Below are positions 34,944-43,036 of a stretch of 64,000 nt of DNA, in pieces. Within the stretch, counting starts at the first letter, position 1. The number at the start of each line of letters is the position of its first letter. Location of the stretch: assembly GCF_022095675.1 (NCBI RefSeq), contig NZ_JAHYSG010000058.1:12749-76748 (forward strand), read 5' to 3'. The notes beneath the pieces are model-generated. The model searched no databases. It saw nothing but the letters and a program-made list of their open reading frames with translations, and was not told the DNA's origin. The position numbers and the translations under genes are program-made. The DNA comes from Dactylosporangium sp. AC04546. GTDB lineage: Bacteria > Actinomycetota > Actinomycetes > Mycobacteriales > Micromonosporaceae.

Positions 34944-35764
34944 CCGCCTACTCGATCGCTGGAGGGCGGTATCCCGTTGACGCCGAGAATCAAGCCTGGC
35001 GTGGCCGTCGCGCCACCGTCGACGAGGAGCGTCTGACCGGAGATGTAGCTGGCGAGGTCGCTGACGAGAAACGCCACGGCGTCAGCGATCTCCGCCGGAA
35101 CACCCATACGTCGCAGTGGGATGCTACCGGTGAAGTCGACCTGCTGCTGGCCCGGCTCGGGTGCTGTCGCCGGAGTGTTGATGCGTCCGGGGGCGATGCA
35201 GTTCACGCGAATGCCGAAGGGCCCGTACTCATAGGCGAGGGTCCGCGTCAACGATGAGATGCCGGCCTTCGCGGCGCCGTAGGCGGCGGCCAGCGGTGAA
35301 CTCAACACGCCTGCAATGGAGCCGACATGCACGATCGTCCCGCCGCCGGACTGCACCATCTCGCCAAGCGCGCTCCGAGTGAGTTGGAAGACGTACGTCA
35401 GGTTCATGGCTTGAATCAGCGACCACTCCTCGTCGGTCACCTCGTGAGTCAACCGGTAGGGGGCGAGCGCCCAGGAACCGCCGGCGACGTTCACGAGGAT
35501 GTCGACGCTGCCGAGTTGCTCGGTTGCCGACGGGACGATCTGATCAACCTGGCTGGCATCGAGCAGATTCGCGATAATCGGCACCGCCGTGCCGCCGGCT
35601 TGCCGGACTGCCGCTACAGTGCCCGCCGCGCGATCCGCGCGGGAGTCGACGACAGCCACCGCCGCACCCGCCTCGGCGAGACGCAGCGCGACCGCTTCGC
35701 CGATACCGCGCCCGGCACCGGCGACCACAGCGACGCGGCCGGCTAGGGACAACGAAATCGGCAT
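34934..35764 (-). CDS. Short-chain dehydrogenase/reductase with variant cofactor motif
   Basis: The 276-residue SDR overlaps the upstream gene's stop. The cofactor loop reads VAGAGRGIG (14-22), with Ala in place of the usual Thr. The next motif is VNVAGG instead of NNAG. Catalytic Ser149, Tyr162 and Lys166 (AAYGAAKAGIS) are present, and the C-terminus extends about 25 residues beyond TLLVDGG. It belongs to the bicupin-led operon on the minus strand. The two motif changes suggest a specialised member, perhaps acting on a cyclic ketone or diketone. Confidence 0.85.
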   Translation of the reverse strand: MPISLSLAGRVAVVAGAGRGIGEAVALRLAEAGAAVAVVDSRADRAAGTVAAVRQAGGTAVPIIANLLDASQVDQIVPSATEQLGSVDILVNVAGGSWALAPYRLTHEVTDEEWSLIQAMNLTYVFQLTRSALGEMVQSGGGTIVHVGSIAGVLSSPLAAAYGAAKAGISSLTRTLAYEYGPFGIRVNCIAPGRINTPATAPEPGQQQVDFTGSIPLRRMGVPAEIADAVAFLVSDLASYISGQTLLVDGGATATPGLILGVNGIPPSSDRVGGQA

Positions 35765-36534
35765 CAGAATGCGACCTCGCCCTGGCCGCCACTCATGACC
35801 AGGTCGTGGCCGGTGAGAAAGCTCGCCTCGTCCGAAGCAAGGAATAGGACCCCGTAGGCGATCTCGATCGGCTGGGCGGCCCGTTTGAAATAGCGGTTCG
35901 ACTCCTGCTTGTGAGCCCAGGCCTCCGTGTCCTCGGCCCCGCGAGCATGCGCAAGCGGGGTGTCCACCAGACCGGGCGAGATGCAGTTGACACGGATGTT
36001 CGGCGCGTAGTCCAAAGCCATCTGACGAGTGAGCGCCTTGATTGCACCTTTCGAGGCATGGTACGAGGCGAGCCGCGGCGAGGCCGTCGTCGCATGGTTG
36101 GAGCAGGTGTTCACAATGGCGCCCCGACCGCGGTCGAGCATCACCCTCAAGGCGGCCTTCGACACCATGAAGGTCCCCGTCACGTTCACGTCAAAGACCC
36201 GCTCCCACTCGGCTCGGGCTATCTCATGGACGGCACCCGGCTCTCCGGTACCGGCGTTGTTGTGCAGCACGTCGACGGTGCCGTACTCCGCCACAGCATG
36301 CGCGATCATGGCCTCCGCCGCGGCCTCGTCGGAGACGTCCAGGACGAACGGAGAAGCGGTGCCGCCTGCTGCGATGATCTCGTCGCACACGCCGCGAGCC
36401 GCGTCACCCGACATGTCACCCACGACCACGCCGGCGGCGCCGTGCGCGGCGAAGAGCTTGGCCGTTGCGGCCCCGATGCCGCTTGCTGCGCCGGTGACAA
36501 CGCAGACCTTTCCCTCCATGCGTCCAGCGGTCAT
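35764..36534 (-). CDS. Short-chain dehydrogenase/reductase
   Basis: The 256-residue classical SDR has TGAASGIG (14-21), NNAGTG at 92-97, Ser145, Tyr158 and Lys162 (SYHASKGAIK). The ending FLTGHDLVMSGGQGE is atypical in lacking the VDGG motif. ATG 36534 overlaps the stop of the CoA ligase (ATGA), indicating coupling. A second Met (residue 6) could be used, but the overlap favours the first. It lies in an uninterrupted chain of six coupled or nearly coupled genes from the bicupin gene. Confidence 0.87.
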   Translation of the reverse strand: MTAGRMEGKVCVVTGAASGIGAATAKLFAAHGAAGVVVGDMSGDAARGVCDEIIAAGGTASPFVLDVSDEAAAEAMIAHAVAEYGTVDVLHNNAGTGEPGAVHEIARAEWERVFDVNVTGTFMVSKAALRVMLDRGRGAIVNTCSNHATTASPRLASYHASKGAIKALTRQMALDYAPNIRVNCISPGLVDTPLAHARGAEDTEAWAHKQESNRYFKRAAQPIEIAYGVLFLASDEASFLTGHDLVMSGGQGEVAF

Positions 36535-38504
36535 GGCGTCCTCTCGGCTGCGAGTTTCAGGAAGGCGTCGAGCGACTCCGGCACTGAGAGGCTTTCGCGC
36601 TCTAGGGCGACCTCTGGCGGGACGCCCTGAAAGATCCGCTTGAGCGGGACTTCGACGAGCTTGCCGGTGCGCGTGCGCGGAATCGCAGAAACCTGGATCA
36701 CCTCATCCGGTACGTGCCTTGGGCTGGCGTGGCGGCGCACCGCATCCTTGATCGCCGCGACGAGATCCTCGGAAAAGTCGGTGCCGTCCTCCAAGACGAC
36801 GAACAATGGCATGTAGTAGCCGCCGTCCAGCAGTTCGATACCGAGAACGAGAGAGTCCGCCACGTCGGGCAGCCGGCCGAGCGCGGCATAGATTTCGGCC
36901 GAACCGATGCGCACTCCTCCCCTGTTCAGGGTCGAGTCGGAGCGACCCAGGATGCGGCAGGTGCCGCGTTCAGTGATCTCCAGCCAGTCGCCGTGGCGCC
37001 ACACCCCCGGCCATGGCTCGAAGTACGAGGACCGGTAGCGCTTCCCGTCGGCGTCGTTCCACAGCCGCAACGGCATCGATGGCATGGGCTGCGTAACGAC
37101 CAATTCCCCGAGTTCGCCGATCACGGGCTTGCCGTCCCTGTTCCACGACTGGACGTCCACACCGAGCAGAGGGCGCTGCAGCTCGCCTTCGGTGACCGAC
37201 ACCAGCGAGGTGCCCCCGATGAAGCCGCTGGCGATGTCGGTGCCTCCGGAAGAGGAGGCGAGGAGCACGTCGGGCTTGACCGCCTCGTACACCCAGCGGA
37301 ACGTCGAGGCAGGCAACGGCGACCCCGTCGAACCGATAGTGCGCAGGCGAGAGAGGTCGAATCGCTCCCCCGGCTTCGCGCCCGCCCTCTCACAAGCGGT
37401 GAGGTAACCGGCGCTGGTGCCGAGGTAGGTGATGCCGAGCCTCTCCACAAGGGCGAACTGCACTTGGAGGTCGGGGTAGTTCGGGCTGCCGTCATGAACG
37501 ACGACCGTGGCACCGCTCAGCAGCGCGGAGGTCGCGATATTCCACATGATCCAGCCGGTGGAGGTGTACCAGTAGAAGCGGTCACCCGGCCCGATGTCGT
37601 TCTGCAGCATCGACATCTTGCGCTGCTCGAGGACGATCCCACCGTGACCGTGCACGATTCCCTTAGGCCGGCCGGTGGTCCCAGAGGAGTAGACAATCCA
37701 TAGTGGATGGTCGAACGGCACGCGCACGAACGCTGGTTCTTGCTCCTCGGCGATCGCATCGGCCCAGGCGAGAACGTCGGCCGAGCGCGTCTGCAGACCG
37801 AGAACGGGCACCGCGATGGTCGCGCGCAGACTCGGCAGCGAGGCTCGGATCAGGTCCACTTGCTCGCGACGGTCGTGCTGCTTGCCGTTGAATCTGTACC
37901 CGTCGGCAGCGACGAGCACCGTCGGCTCGACTTGAGAAATTCGATCGAGCACGGCCGAGGTGCCGAAGTCGGGCGGACAGACGGTCCACACGGCACCGAT
38001 CGATGCGCAGCCGAGCAGGGCGACGACTGCTTCCAGGCCGTTCGGGAGGTAGGCGGCGACCCGGTCGCCGGGCTTGACGCCGAGGCCTCTCAGCGTTGCC
38101 GCGAAGGCGCCGGCCCGGCGTCGCAGTTGCAACTGGGAAACCTCCGTGACGCGGTACTGCTCGTCCACGAGGACGAGGGCCGGGTGACCTTCTGTGGCGT
38201 CTCGCAGCATCTGCTCCGCGTAGTTGATCGAGCACTCCGGAAACCAGACGGCGCCCGGCATCCGGGCATCCGGCAGGACCGGCCCGTGATCTGTCGGTAG
38301 CGTCCCGCTCCATATGGCGAGGTCCGACCAGAAATCCTCCAGTTGCTGCACTGACCAGCGCCATACGGCGTCGTAGTCGGTGGGGTCGCCGAAGGTCAGG
38401 CCGCGTCGCTGGCCAACCCAGGTCGCGAAGGCGTGCAGACGTGTGGCGCGAATCGACTCTGGAGTCGGTCGCCAGAGCACCGGCGGTTCAGGTTCGTCTG
38501 GCAC
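36531..38504 (-). CDS. Acetoacetate-CoA ligase
   Basis: The 657-residue protein begins at GTG 38504 after GAGGAG. The ANL-family adenylation domain has WIVYSSGTTGRPKGIVHGHG at about 270-289 and the GDRFYWYTSTGWIMWN stretch with SSGGTDIASGFIGGT typical of acetoacetyl-CoA synthetases. The C-terminal domain carries the catalytic lysine in TRTGKLVEVPLKRI. The full length and the N-terminal 'FGDPTDYDAVWRWSV' domain separate it from acetyl-CoA synthetase. It activates acetoacetate, or a close 3-keto acid, with ATP. A diketone hydrolase two genes upstream could release such an acid, and the thiolase would consume the product. Confidence 0.92.
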   Translation of the reverse strand: MPDEPEPPVLWRPTPESIRATRLHAFATWVGQRRGLTFGDPTDYDAVWRWSVQQLEDFWSDLAIWSGTLPTDHGPVLPDARMPGAVWFPECSINYAEQMLRDATEGHPALVLVDEQYRVTEVSQLQLRRRAGAFAATLRGLGVKPGDRVAAYLPNGLEAVVALLGCASIGAVWTVCPPDFGTSAVLDRISQVEPTVLVAADGYRFNGKQHDRREQVDLIRASLPSLRATIAVPVLGLQTRSADVLAWADAIAEEQEPAFVRVPFDHPLWIVYSSGTTGRPKGIVHGHGGIVLEQRKMSMLQNDIGPGDRFYWYTSTGWIMWNIATSALLSGATVVVHDGSPNYPDLQVQFALVERLGITYLGTSAGYLTACERAGAKPGERFDLSRLRTIGSTGSPLPASTFRWVYEAVKPDVLLASSSGGTDIASGFIGGTSLVSVTEGELQRPLLGVDVQSWNRDGKPVIGELGELVVTQPMPSMPLRLWNDADGKRYRSSYFEPWPGVWRHGDWLEITERGTCRILGRSDSTLNRGGVRIGSAEIYAALGRLPDVADSLVLGIELLDGGYYMPLFVVLEDGTDFSEDLVAAIKDAVRRHASPRHVPDEVIQVSAIPRTRTGKLVEVPLKRIFQGVPPEVALERESLSVPESLDAFLKLAAERTP

Positions 38505-38515
38505 TGCTGCTCCTC

Positions 38516-39349
38516 TTACGGGTAGTTGGCGTTGTAGGCCGCCGCCACGTCGACGGTGCATCCCGAGATGAAGCGGGACTCCTCGGCCGCGAGGTGGAGC
38601 ACCTCGTGAGAGATGTCCGTCGGCTCGACCCAGGTCGTGGGCATGGGATTCATCTGCGTGAGCCGCGCCTCCATGTCCTCAAGGCCGGGAGCGTCCTTCT
38701 CGGGCACGAACACCTTGTAGACCTCGTCGTGGTGCATCATCGGCGTGTTCACAGCACCGGGTAGCACCGCGTTGCAGGTGATCATGTACGGCGCGGCCTC
38801 CAGCGCGACGGCCTTCGTCAGGCCGATCAGCGCCCACTTCGAGGCGGCGTAGTGGCTCAGGTTCGGTACGCCGCGCCGGGCGGCCTGCGACGAGGTAACG
38901 ACGATCCGCCCGTACTTTCGCTCCATCATGTGCGGCAGTACGGCGCGGATGCTGTTGGCGACGCCGGTGAGGTTGACGTCGATCGTGTCCTGCCACGCCT
39001 GGTCGTCCATGTCAACGAGCTGGTGGTACGTGACGACGCCGGCATTGGCCGCCAAGATGTCGATGTGACCGAAGGCCGCGATGCCGTCCGCCACGACGGC
39101 ACGCATCGCGTCGATGCTGCGTACATCCGCCTCGACCACGAGGGCCTTCCGCTCCAGGCCCTCGACCGCAGAGGCGGTCTCACGCAACTCCGCGGAGGTT
39201 CCCAATGGGTACGGCACCGAATCGACCGGCTTGGGCACGTCGACGAGGATGACGTCTGCACCGTTCTTGGCGAACTGGATCGCATGCTCACGGCCCTGGC
39301 CATGGGCGGCGCCGGTGACAAGTGCTACCCGTCCGGTGAAATTTGGCAT
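38516..39349 (-). CDS. Mycofactocin-coupled SDR, copy 1
   Basis: The 277-residue SDR begins at ATG 39349. Landmarks are TGAAHGQGR (12-20), the insertion PVDSVPYPLGTSAELRETAS after the second strand, NAGVV, Ser153/154, Tyr167 and Lys171, GAVNTPMMHHDEVY and TTWVEPTDISHEVL. The GQGR turn, the YPLGT insertion and the N-T-P-M/W-V-E-P elements define the subfamily that keeps NAD bound and passes electrons to mycofactocin. It oxidises a secondary alcohol. The mft locus lies 12 kb to the right. Copy 2 is at 42160-42987. Confidence 0.9.
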   Translation of the reverse strand: MPNFTGRVALVTGAAHGQGREHAIQFAKNGADVILVDVPKPVDSVPYPLGTSAELRETASAVEGLERKALVVEADVRSIDAMRAVVADGIAAFGHIDILAANAGVVTYHQLVDMDDQAWQDTIDVNLTGVANSIRAVLPHMMERKYGRIVVTSSQAARRGVPNLSHYAASKWALIGLTKAVALEAAPYMITCNAVLPGAVNTPMMHHDEVYKVFVPEKDAPGLEDMEARLTQMNPMPTTWVEPTDISHEVLHLAAEESRFISGCTVDVAAAYNANYP

Positions 39350-39357
39350 GGCGCCGA

Positions 39358-40335
39358 CTACTCCATCCTTGTCACGGTGTGCTGAATGAGGCCGAACAGC
39401 GAGGTGCCGTCGTCGGCGATCGCTTCGATGGTGACGGTGTCTCCGGCGGACAGGAAGGGCGTCACGGCAGCCCCGCTCTCCATGATTTCGACACCGCGCT
39501 TCTCCGCGATGCAGCCGAAGCCGCGCTCCGTGTCGCCGTTGGAAATGGTCCCAGTGCCGATCATCGACCCGGCGATAAGCGGTCGCGTCCTGGTGAACTC
39601 CCCGATGATCTGCGGAAGGCCGAAGGAGAAATCGCGATCGGCCCGAGGAGCGCCGTACAGCGTTCCGTTGACGCTGCACTGCAGCGCTGCCCGCAGGAAG
39701 GAATTCTGCCACGCGGTACCGAGGGTGGCTGGCGTGACGAGGAACGGAGCGAAGCCTCGGCCGGGCTTCGATCCGTATGTGCCTGTCCCTTGACGGCGTT
39801 CCTCCACCAGTAGACGTCGATATGTGACGTCGTTGGTGATGCCGACCAGCTTGATGTGTTCGGGCGCCTGTGCTGCTGTCGTTCCCTGTGGAGCATCACC
39901 GGTGACGACAAAGACGGTCGGCTCATAGTCGAGTTCCCACGTCTCGTCAGGTAACGGCACCTCGGCGCGGGGTGGCCAGTTCGGCGCGCCGCCGCTCTGA
40001 TAGACGATAGGGCGCTCGCGGTGTCGGTCAGGCAGCGCTTCGCCTCGACCGCCGCGAATCCGTTCCATGTGCGAGAGGTACGAACTGCCCTCCGCCCAGT
40101 GGTAAACCCGGGGCAGTGGCGCCGCGAAGACCGCGCCGTCAACGGGGCTCCCCAGCGTCGGGTCGTCGAGCGACTCGAAGACGCCCTCCAGCAACGTCAC
40201 GGATTCCGCCCAGGTGTCAAGCGCCTGCTGCATGGTCCGTGGGCCTTGCGGCGGGACCAGAAATCGCGTCCTGTCGCTGCTGACGACCACCAGCGTTCCG
40301 TCTAGGCCGCCACCGGCCAACGAGGCAAGGATCAT
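39358..40335 (-). CDS. Fumarylacetoacetase (FAH) family hydrolase
   Basis: The 325-residue protein has the FAH C-terminal domain: LDYEPTVFVVTGDAP, KLVGITNDVTYRRLLVEE, GRGFAPFLVTPATLGTAW, QIIGEFTRTRPLIAGSMIGT and FLSAGDTVTIEAIAD. The N-terminal part (LVPPQGPRTMQQALDTWAES) is the cap region of two-domain members. It uses Mg/Ca to cleave the C-C bond of 1,3-diketones or to decarboxylate beta-keto acids. ATG 40335 overlaps the bicupin stop. Placed with acetoacetate-CoA ligase, it could generate acetoacetate. The family has also been linked to hydratase activity, so cleavage is an inference. Confidence 0.85.
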   Translation of the reverse strand: MILASLAGGGLDGTLVVVSSDRTRFLVPPQGPRTMQQALDTWAESVTLLEGVFESLDDPTLGSPVDGAVFAAPLPRVYHWAEGSSYLSHMERIRGGRGEALPDRHRERPIVYQSGGAPNWPPRAEVPLPDETWELDYEPTVFVVTGDAPQGTTAAQAPEHIKLVGITNDVTYRRLLVEERRQGTGTYGSKPGRGFAPFLVTPATLGTAWQNSFLRAALQCSVNGTLYGAPRADRDFSFGLPQIIGEFTRTRPLIAGSMIGTGTISNGDTERGFGCIAEKRGVEIMESGAAVTPFLSAGDTVTIEAIADDGTSLFGLIQHTVTRME

Positions 40336-41180
40336 CTCGCTGCGGTGGCCACGGTGCTGTATTCGGCCGGTACGCAGAACTCAAGAGTCATGTAGTCAGG
40401 CGAGGCGTCGAACGCGTTGTGAATCGAACCGCGCGACAGCGTCATGAGGTCGCCCGCGAATACTCGCTGGTTCGGCTCCCCGGGGCGGGCGACGTCGAGC
40501 CATCCGCGGATCGGCAGGAAGAACTGCGCCATCGAGTGGGAGTGCTCTCCTGTGCCGCCAGGCGGCGAGGGCTCGATCTCATCGAGCTTGATGATGTGGA
40601 TGTGCACGCGCCCGTCGGTCGGGATGCGGGTGCCCAAGTCGCGGTACAGCGACCACCGGCGGGGGCCGTCGCCGCGCACGTACGCGTCGGGCCGGTCGAA
40701 GGTGTAGACGCCCTTCAGATGGGCGAACTCGGCGGCGCGCTCCGGCTTGGGAGCGTCTTTGCCGGTGACCGTGCCGTAGTCGGAGGGGCCGAAAACCTCG
40801 ACGCCTTCGAAGTCGTCGGACACCGCGCTGATCCGGTAGCGCCAGTAGGGCGGCTGGTAGGCGGAGGCACCCTTGTCGAGGACGAGGTCCTGGCCGTCCT
40901 CGGTCCGGACAGAGATCGAGCCGTTGAAGACGAAGAACCACTGAAAGTCGGCGTCGTGGAACTGCCAGTCCGTGCTGGCATCCCCCTCTTTGCCCGTGTA
41001 CCGGACGTGGCGGCCTACCAAGGCCCCGTCTGTGTTGGCGGCCAGGTGAAGGTCGCGGTACTCCAGTCCGGCGACCGGACCCTGCTCCCAGGTGCCCCCG
41101 TCCTTGCGGACCAGCTCGGTCTTGATGTCCAGGGGGTTGTCCACGTCCCAGCCGGAGCGCCAGGTCGTCGCGTGGGTCAT
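40332..41180 (-). CDS. Bicupin protein
   Basis: The 282-residue protein begins at ATG 41180. It carries two cupin barrels: FHDADFQWFFVFNGSISVRT followed by LVLDKGASAYQPPYW in the first, and GEHSHSMAQFFLPIRGWLDV, then VFAGDLMTLSRGSIHNAF in the second. Only the second barrel keeps HxH-type ligands (GEHSHS...H), so one metal site is likely. Such bicupins act as dioxygenases, isomerases or sensors. No substrate can be read from the sequence. It is the first gene of the six-gene minus-strand operon, directly behind the tandem IclR-type operator. Confidence 0.75.
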   Translation of the reverse strand: MTHATTWRSGWDVDNPLDIKTELVRKDGGTWEQGPVAGLEYRDLHLAANTDGALVGRHVRYTGKEGDASTDWQFHDADFQWFFVFNGSISVRTEDGQDLVLDKGASAYQPPYWRYRISAVSDDFEGVEVFGPSDYGTVTGKDAPKPERAAEFAHLKGVYTFDRPDAYVRGDGPRRWSLYRDLGTRIPTDGRVHIHIIKLDEIEPSPPGGTGEHSHSMAQFFLPIRGWLDVARPGEPNQRVFAGDLMTLSRGSIHNAFDASPDYMTLEFCVPAEYSTVATAAR

Positions 41181-41202
41181 CGCGTGTCTCACTTCCACTT
41201 GT

Positions 41203-41236
41203 GTGCGTCTAGCGCTCATATGAGCGCTGTGCGAAC
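41203..41236. promoter_or_regulatory. IclR-type tandem operator, site B, with 18-bp palindrome
   Basis: The units are GTGCG-TCTAG-CGCTC (41203-41217) and GAGCG-CTGTG-CGAAC (41222-41236), 19 bp apart. Between their arms is the perfect palindrome AGCGCTCATATGAGCGCT (41211-41228). The site lies between the divergent bicupin (start 23 nt away) and iclR (136 nt away) genes, so both promoters can be controlled. Confidence 0.7.
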
Positions 41237-41371
41237 GAAGCTTGTCACGCACATCACATGGCGTCAACAAGTCCTTGCCGTTCGATCCGTCGTGCGTGCG
41301 TTGCATTGCGGGGGCCTTGCGTCAACGCAGGTCTGGCAAGATGGTGGTTGCCTGTCCCGAGTAGGAGGCCC

Positions 41372-42142
41372 ATGTCCGAGGTAGCTGAAGGTCCGTATGT
41401 CCACGCGCTCGAACGCGGCCTCGCCGTCCTCCGGTGCTTCCACGACGACCGGGACCAGCTGACGATCTCGGACGTCGCGCGAGAGGCAGGGATGGATCGG
41501 GCGGTGGCTCGTCGCTTCCTGCACACGTTGGTGGCACTTGGCTATCTCGGCACGGTGAACTCCCGTTTCTATGTGCGCCCGAGAGTGCTCGAACTGGCGC
41601 GCCCGTACCTCGACTCAGTCACGAACGTCGACGTGATCCAGCCGCACCTCGAGCAGCTCACGAAAGAGGTCGGCGAGACGTCGATGGCCTTCGTTCTGGA
41701 TGGCTACGAGATCGTCTTCGTCGCTGGTGTTCAGGCCAAACGACTGGTGTCGGTCCACGTCGTTCTCGGCACGCGGGTTCCGGCGTACTGCAGCCCGCCA
41801 GGCAGGGTGCTGCTGGGCTCGCTCTCCCCCGACCAACTCGACGACTACTTCCGTCATGTCGAGCTGGTGCAACGCACTCCGCACACGGTCACCTCCGAGA
41901 ATGCGTTGCGGGAGGAGATCAAGAAAGTCGCCGAACAGGGCTACTCCCTCGTCGACCAGGAGCTGGAGCCACAGCTGCGCACCGTCGCCGTTCCCATTCG
42001 GGACCGCGAGGGCAAGATCGTCGCGGCAGCCTCCATCGGAACGACGCTGGACGTCGCGATGGAGCATCTCGGCGGCGAACTGCTGAGCAAGTTGAAGACA
42101 GCCGCCGCCGAGATCGAGCGAGACCTGGCGTTGATCCGCTGA
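41372..42142 (+). CDS. IclR-family regulator
   Basis: The 256-residue protein has TAGGAGG before ATG 41372. The winged helix is YVHALERGLAVLRCF, then LTISDVAREAGMDRAVARRF and TLVALGYL. The IclR effector domain includes ETSMAFVLDGYEIVFVAGVQ, HVVLGTRVPAYCSPPGRVLL and YSLVDQELEPQLRTVAVPIR, the PcaR/PobR pattern for aromatic and other acid ligands. Its own upstream region carries tandem operator site B. The same element stands before three other island operons, so it is the probable master regulator of the right and left blocks. Confidence 0.9.
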   Translation: MSEVAEGPYVHALERGLAVLRCFHDDRDQLTISDVAREAGMDRAVARRFLHTLVALGYLGTVNSRFYVRPRVLELARPYLDSVTNVDVIQPHLEQLTKEVGETSMAFVLDGYEIVFVAGVQAKRLVSVHVVLGTRVPAYCSPPGRVLLGSLSPDQLDDYFRHVELVQRTPHTVTSENALREEIKKVAEQGYSLVDQELEPQLRTVAVPIRDREGKIVAAASIGTTLDVAMEHLGGELLSKLKTAAAEIERDLALIR

Positions 42143-42159
42143 GCGGGAGCCACGTCCGC

Positions 42160-42987
42160 TCAGGCGTTGAACGCCGCCGCGACGTCCAGCATGGCGCCGG
42201 TGACGTACCGGGCCTCGTCGGCGACGAGATACAGCACCCCTGCCGAGATGTCCTCCGGCTGAATCCACTCGGTCGGCATCGGATTGAGCCGGCGGAGCAC
42301 CGCCTCCATATCCTCGAGCGTCGGGTTGTCCAGGTCCGGACGGAACGTCCGGTAGACCTCATCGTTCTTCATCATCGGCGTCTCCACGCCGCCCGGGAGG
42401 ATCGCGTTGCAGGTGATCCCGCCGAAGCGCGCCACTTCCAGCGCGACAGTACGAACCAGGCCTGACAGCCCCCATTTGGCAGAGCAGTAGTGCGCCAAGT
42501 TCGGCATGCCCCTTCGCCCGGCCTGCGACGATGTCACGACGATCCGGCCGTAGGAGCGCTCGATCATGTGCGGCAACACGGCTCGGATGGTGTTGGCCGT
42601 CCCGGTCAGATTGACGTCAATCATGTCGTGCCACATTTGGTCCGACATCGTGGCCAGTGGGCTGTACGAGGCGATGCCCGCGTTCGCCAGCAGGATATCG
42701 ATCTGGCCGAACCTCGCGATGGTGTCCGACACGACGCGTCGCATGTCCGCCATGGACCGGGTGTCGCCCTGCAGAGCGATCGCCGGGATGTTCTCCGCCT
42801 GGACCAGCTTCACCGTCTCATCCAGCTCGGCCTCGGTACCGAGCGGGTAGCTGACGGAGGCGATCGGCTTCGGGGCGTCGACCAGGGCGATCCTCGCCCC
42901 CTCCCGCGCGAGGGCAATGGCGTGAGACCTGCCCTGGCCCCGCGCGCCGCCGGTGATGAGGGCGACCTTGTTCTCCAACTTCCCCAT
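42160..42987 (-). CDS. Mycofactocin-coupled SDR, copy 2
   Basis: The 275-residue SDR has AAGGAG before the ATG. GGARGQGRSHA (13-23), the YPLGTEAELDETVK insertion (47-60), NAGIA, Ser153, Tyr167 and Lys171, GGVETPMMKNDEVYRTF and TEWIQPEDISAGVL give the same signature as copy 1, with about the same length. Two separate mycofactocin-coupled alcohol dehydrogenases in one island suggest two alcohol oxidations or two stereoisomers. It is the last gene of the ABC/serine-hydrolase operon and converges on iclR with a 17-bp gap. Confidence 0.9.
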   Translation of the reverse strand: MGKLENKVALITGGARGQGRSHAIALAREGARIALVDAPKPIASVSYPLGTEAELDETVKLVQAENIPAIALQGDTRSMADMRRVVSDTIARFGQIDILLANAGIASYSPLATMSDQMWHDMIDVNLTGTANTIRAVLPHMIERSYGRIVVTSSQAGRRGMPNLAHYCSAKWGLSGLVRTVALEVARFGGITCNAILPGGVETPMMKNDEVYRTFRPDLDNPTLEDMEAVLRRLNPMPTEWIQPEDISAGVLYLVADEARYVTGAMLDVAAAFNA

Positions 42988-43036
42988 GATGATGCGCTCC
43001 TTACGAGGTGTGAAACAACGTTGTGCCGCCTCGGCT

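Noticed and set aside
36714..37703. Long open frame antisense to acetoacetate-CoA ligase (329 codons)
   Set aside because: High-GC third-position bias opens antisense frames. The translation is Arg/Gly/Pro-rich without motifs, while the minus strand encodes a full-length ligase.
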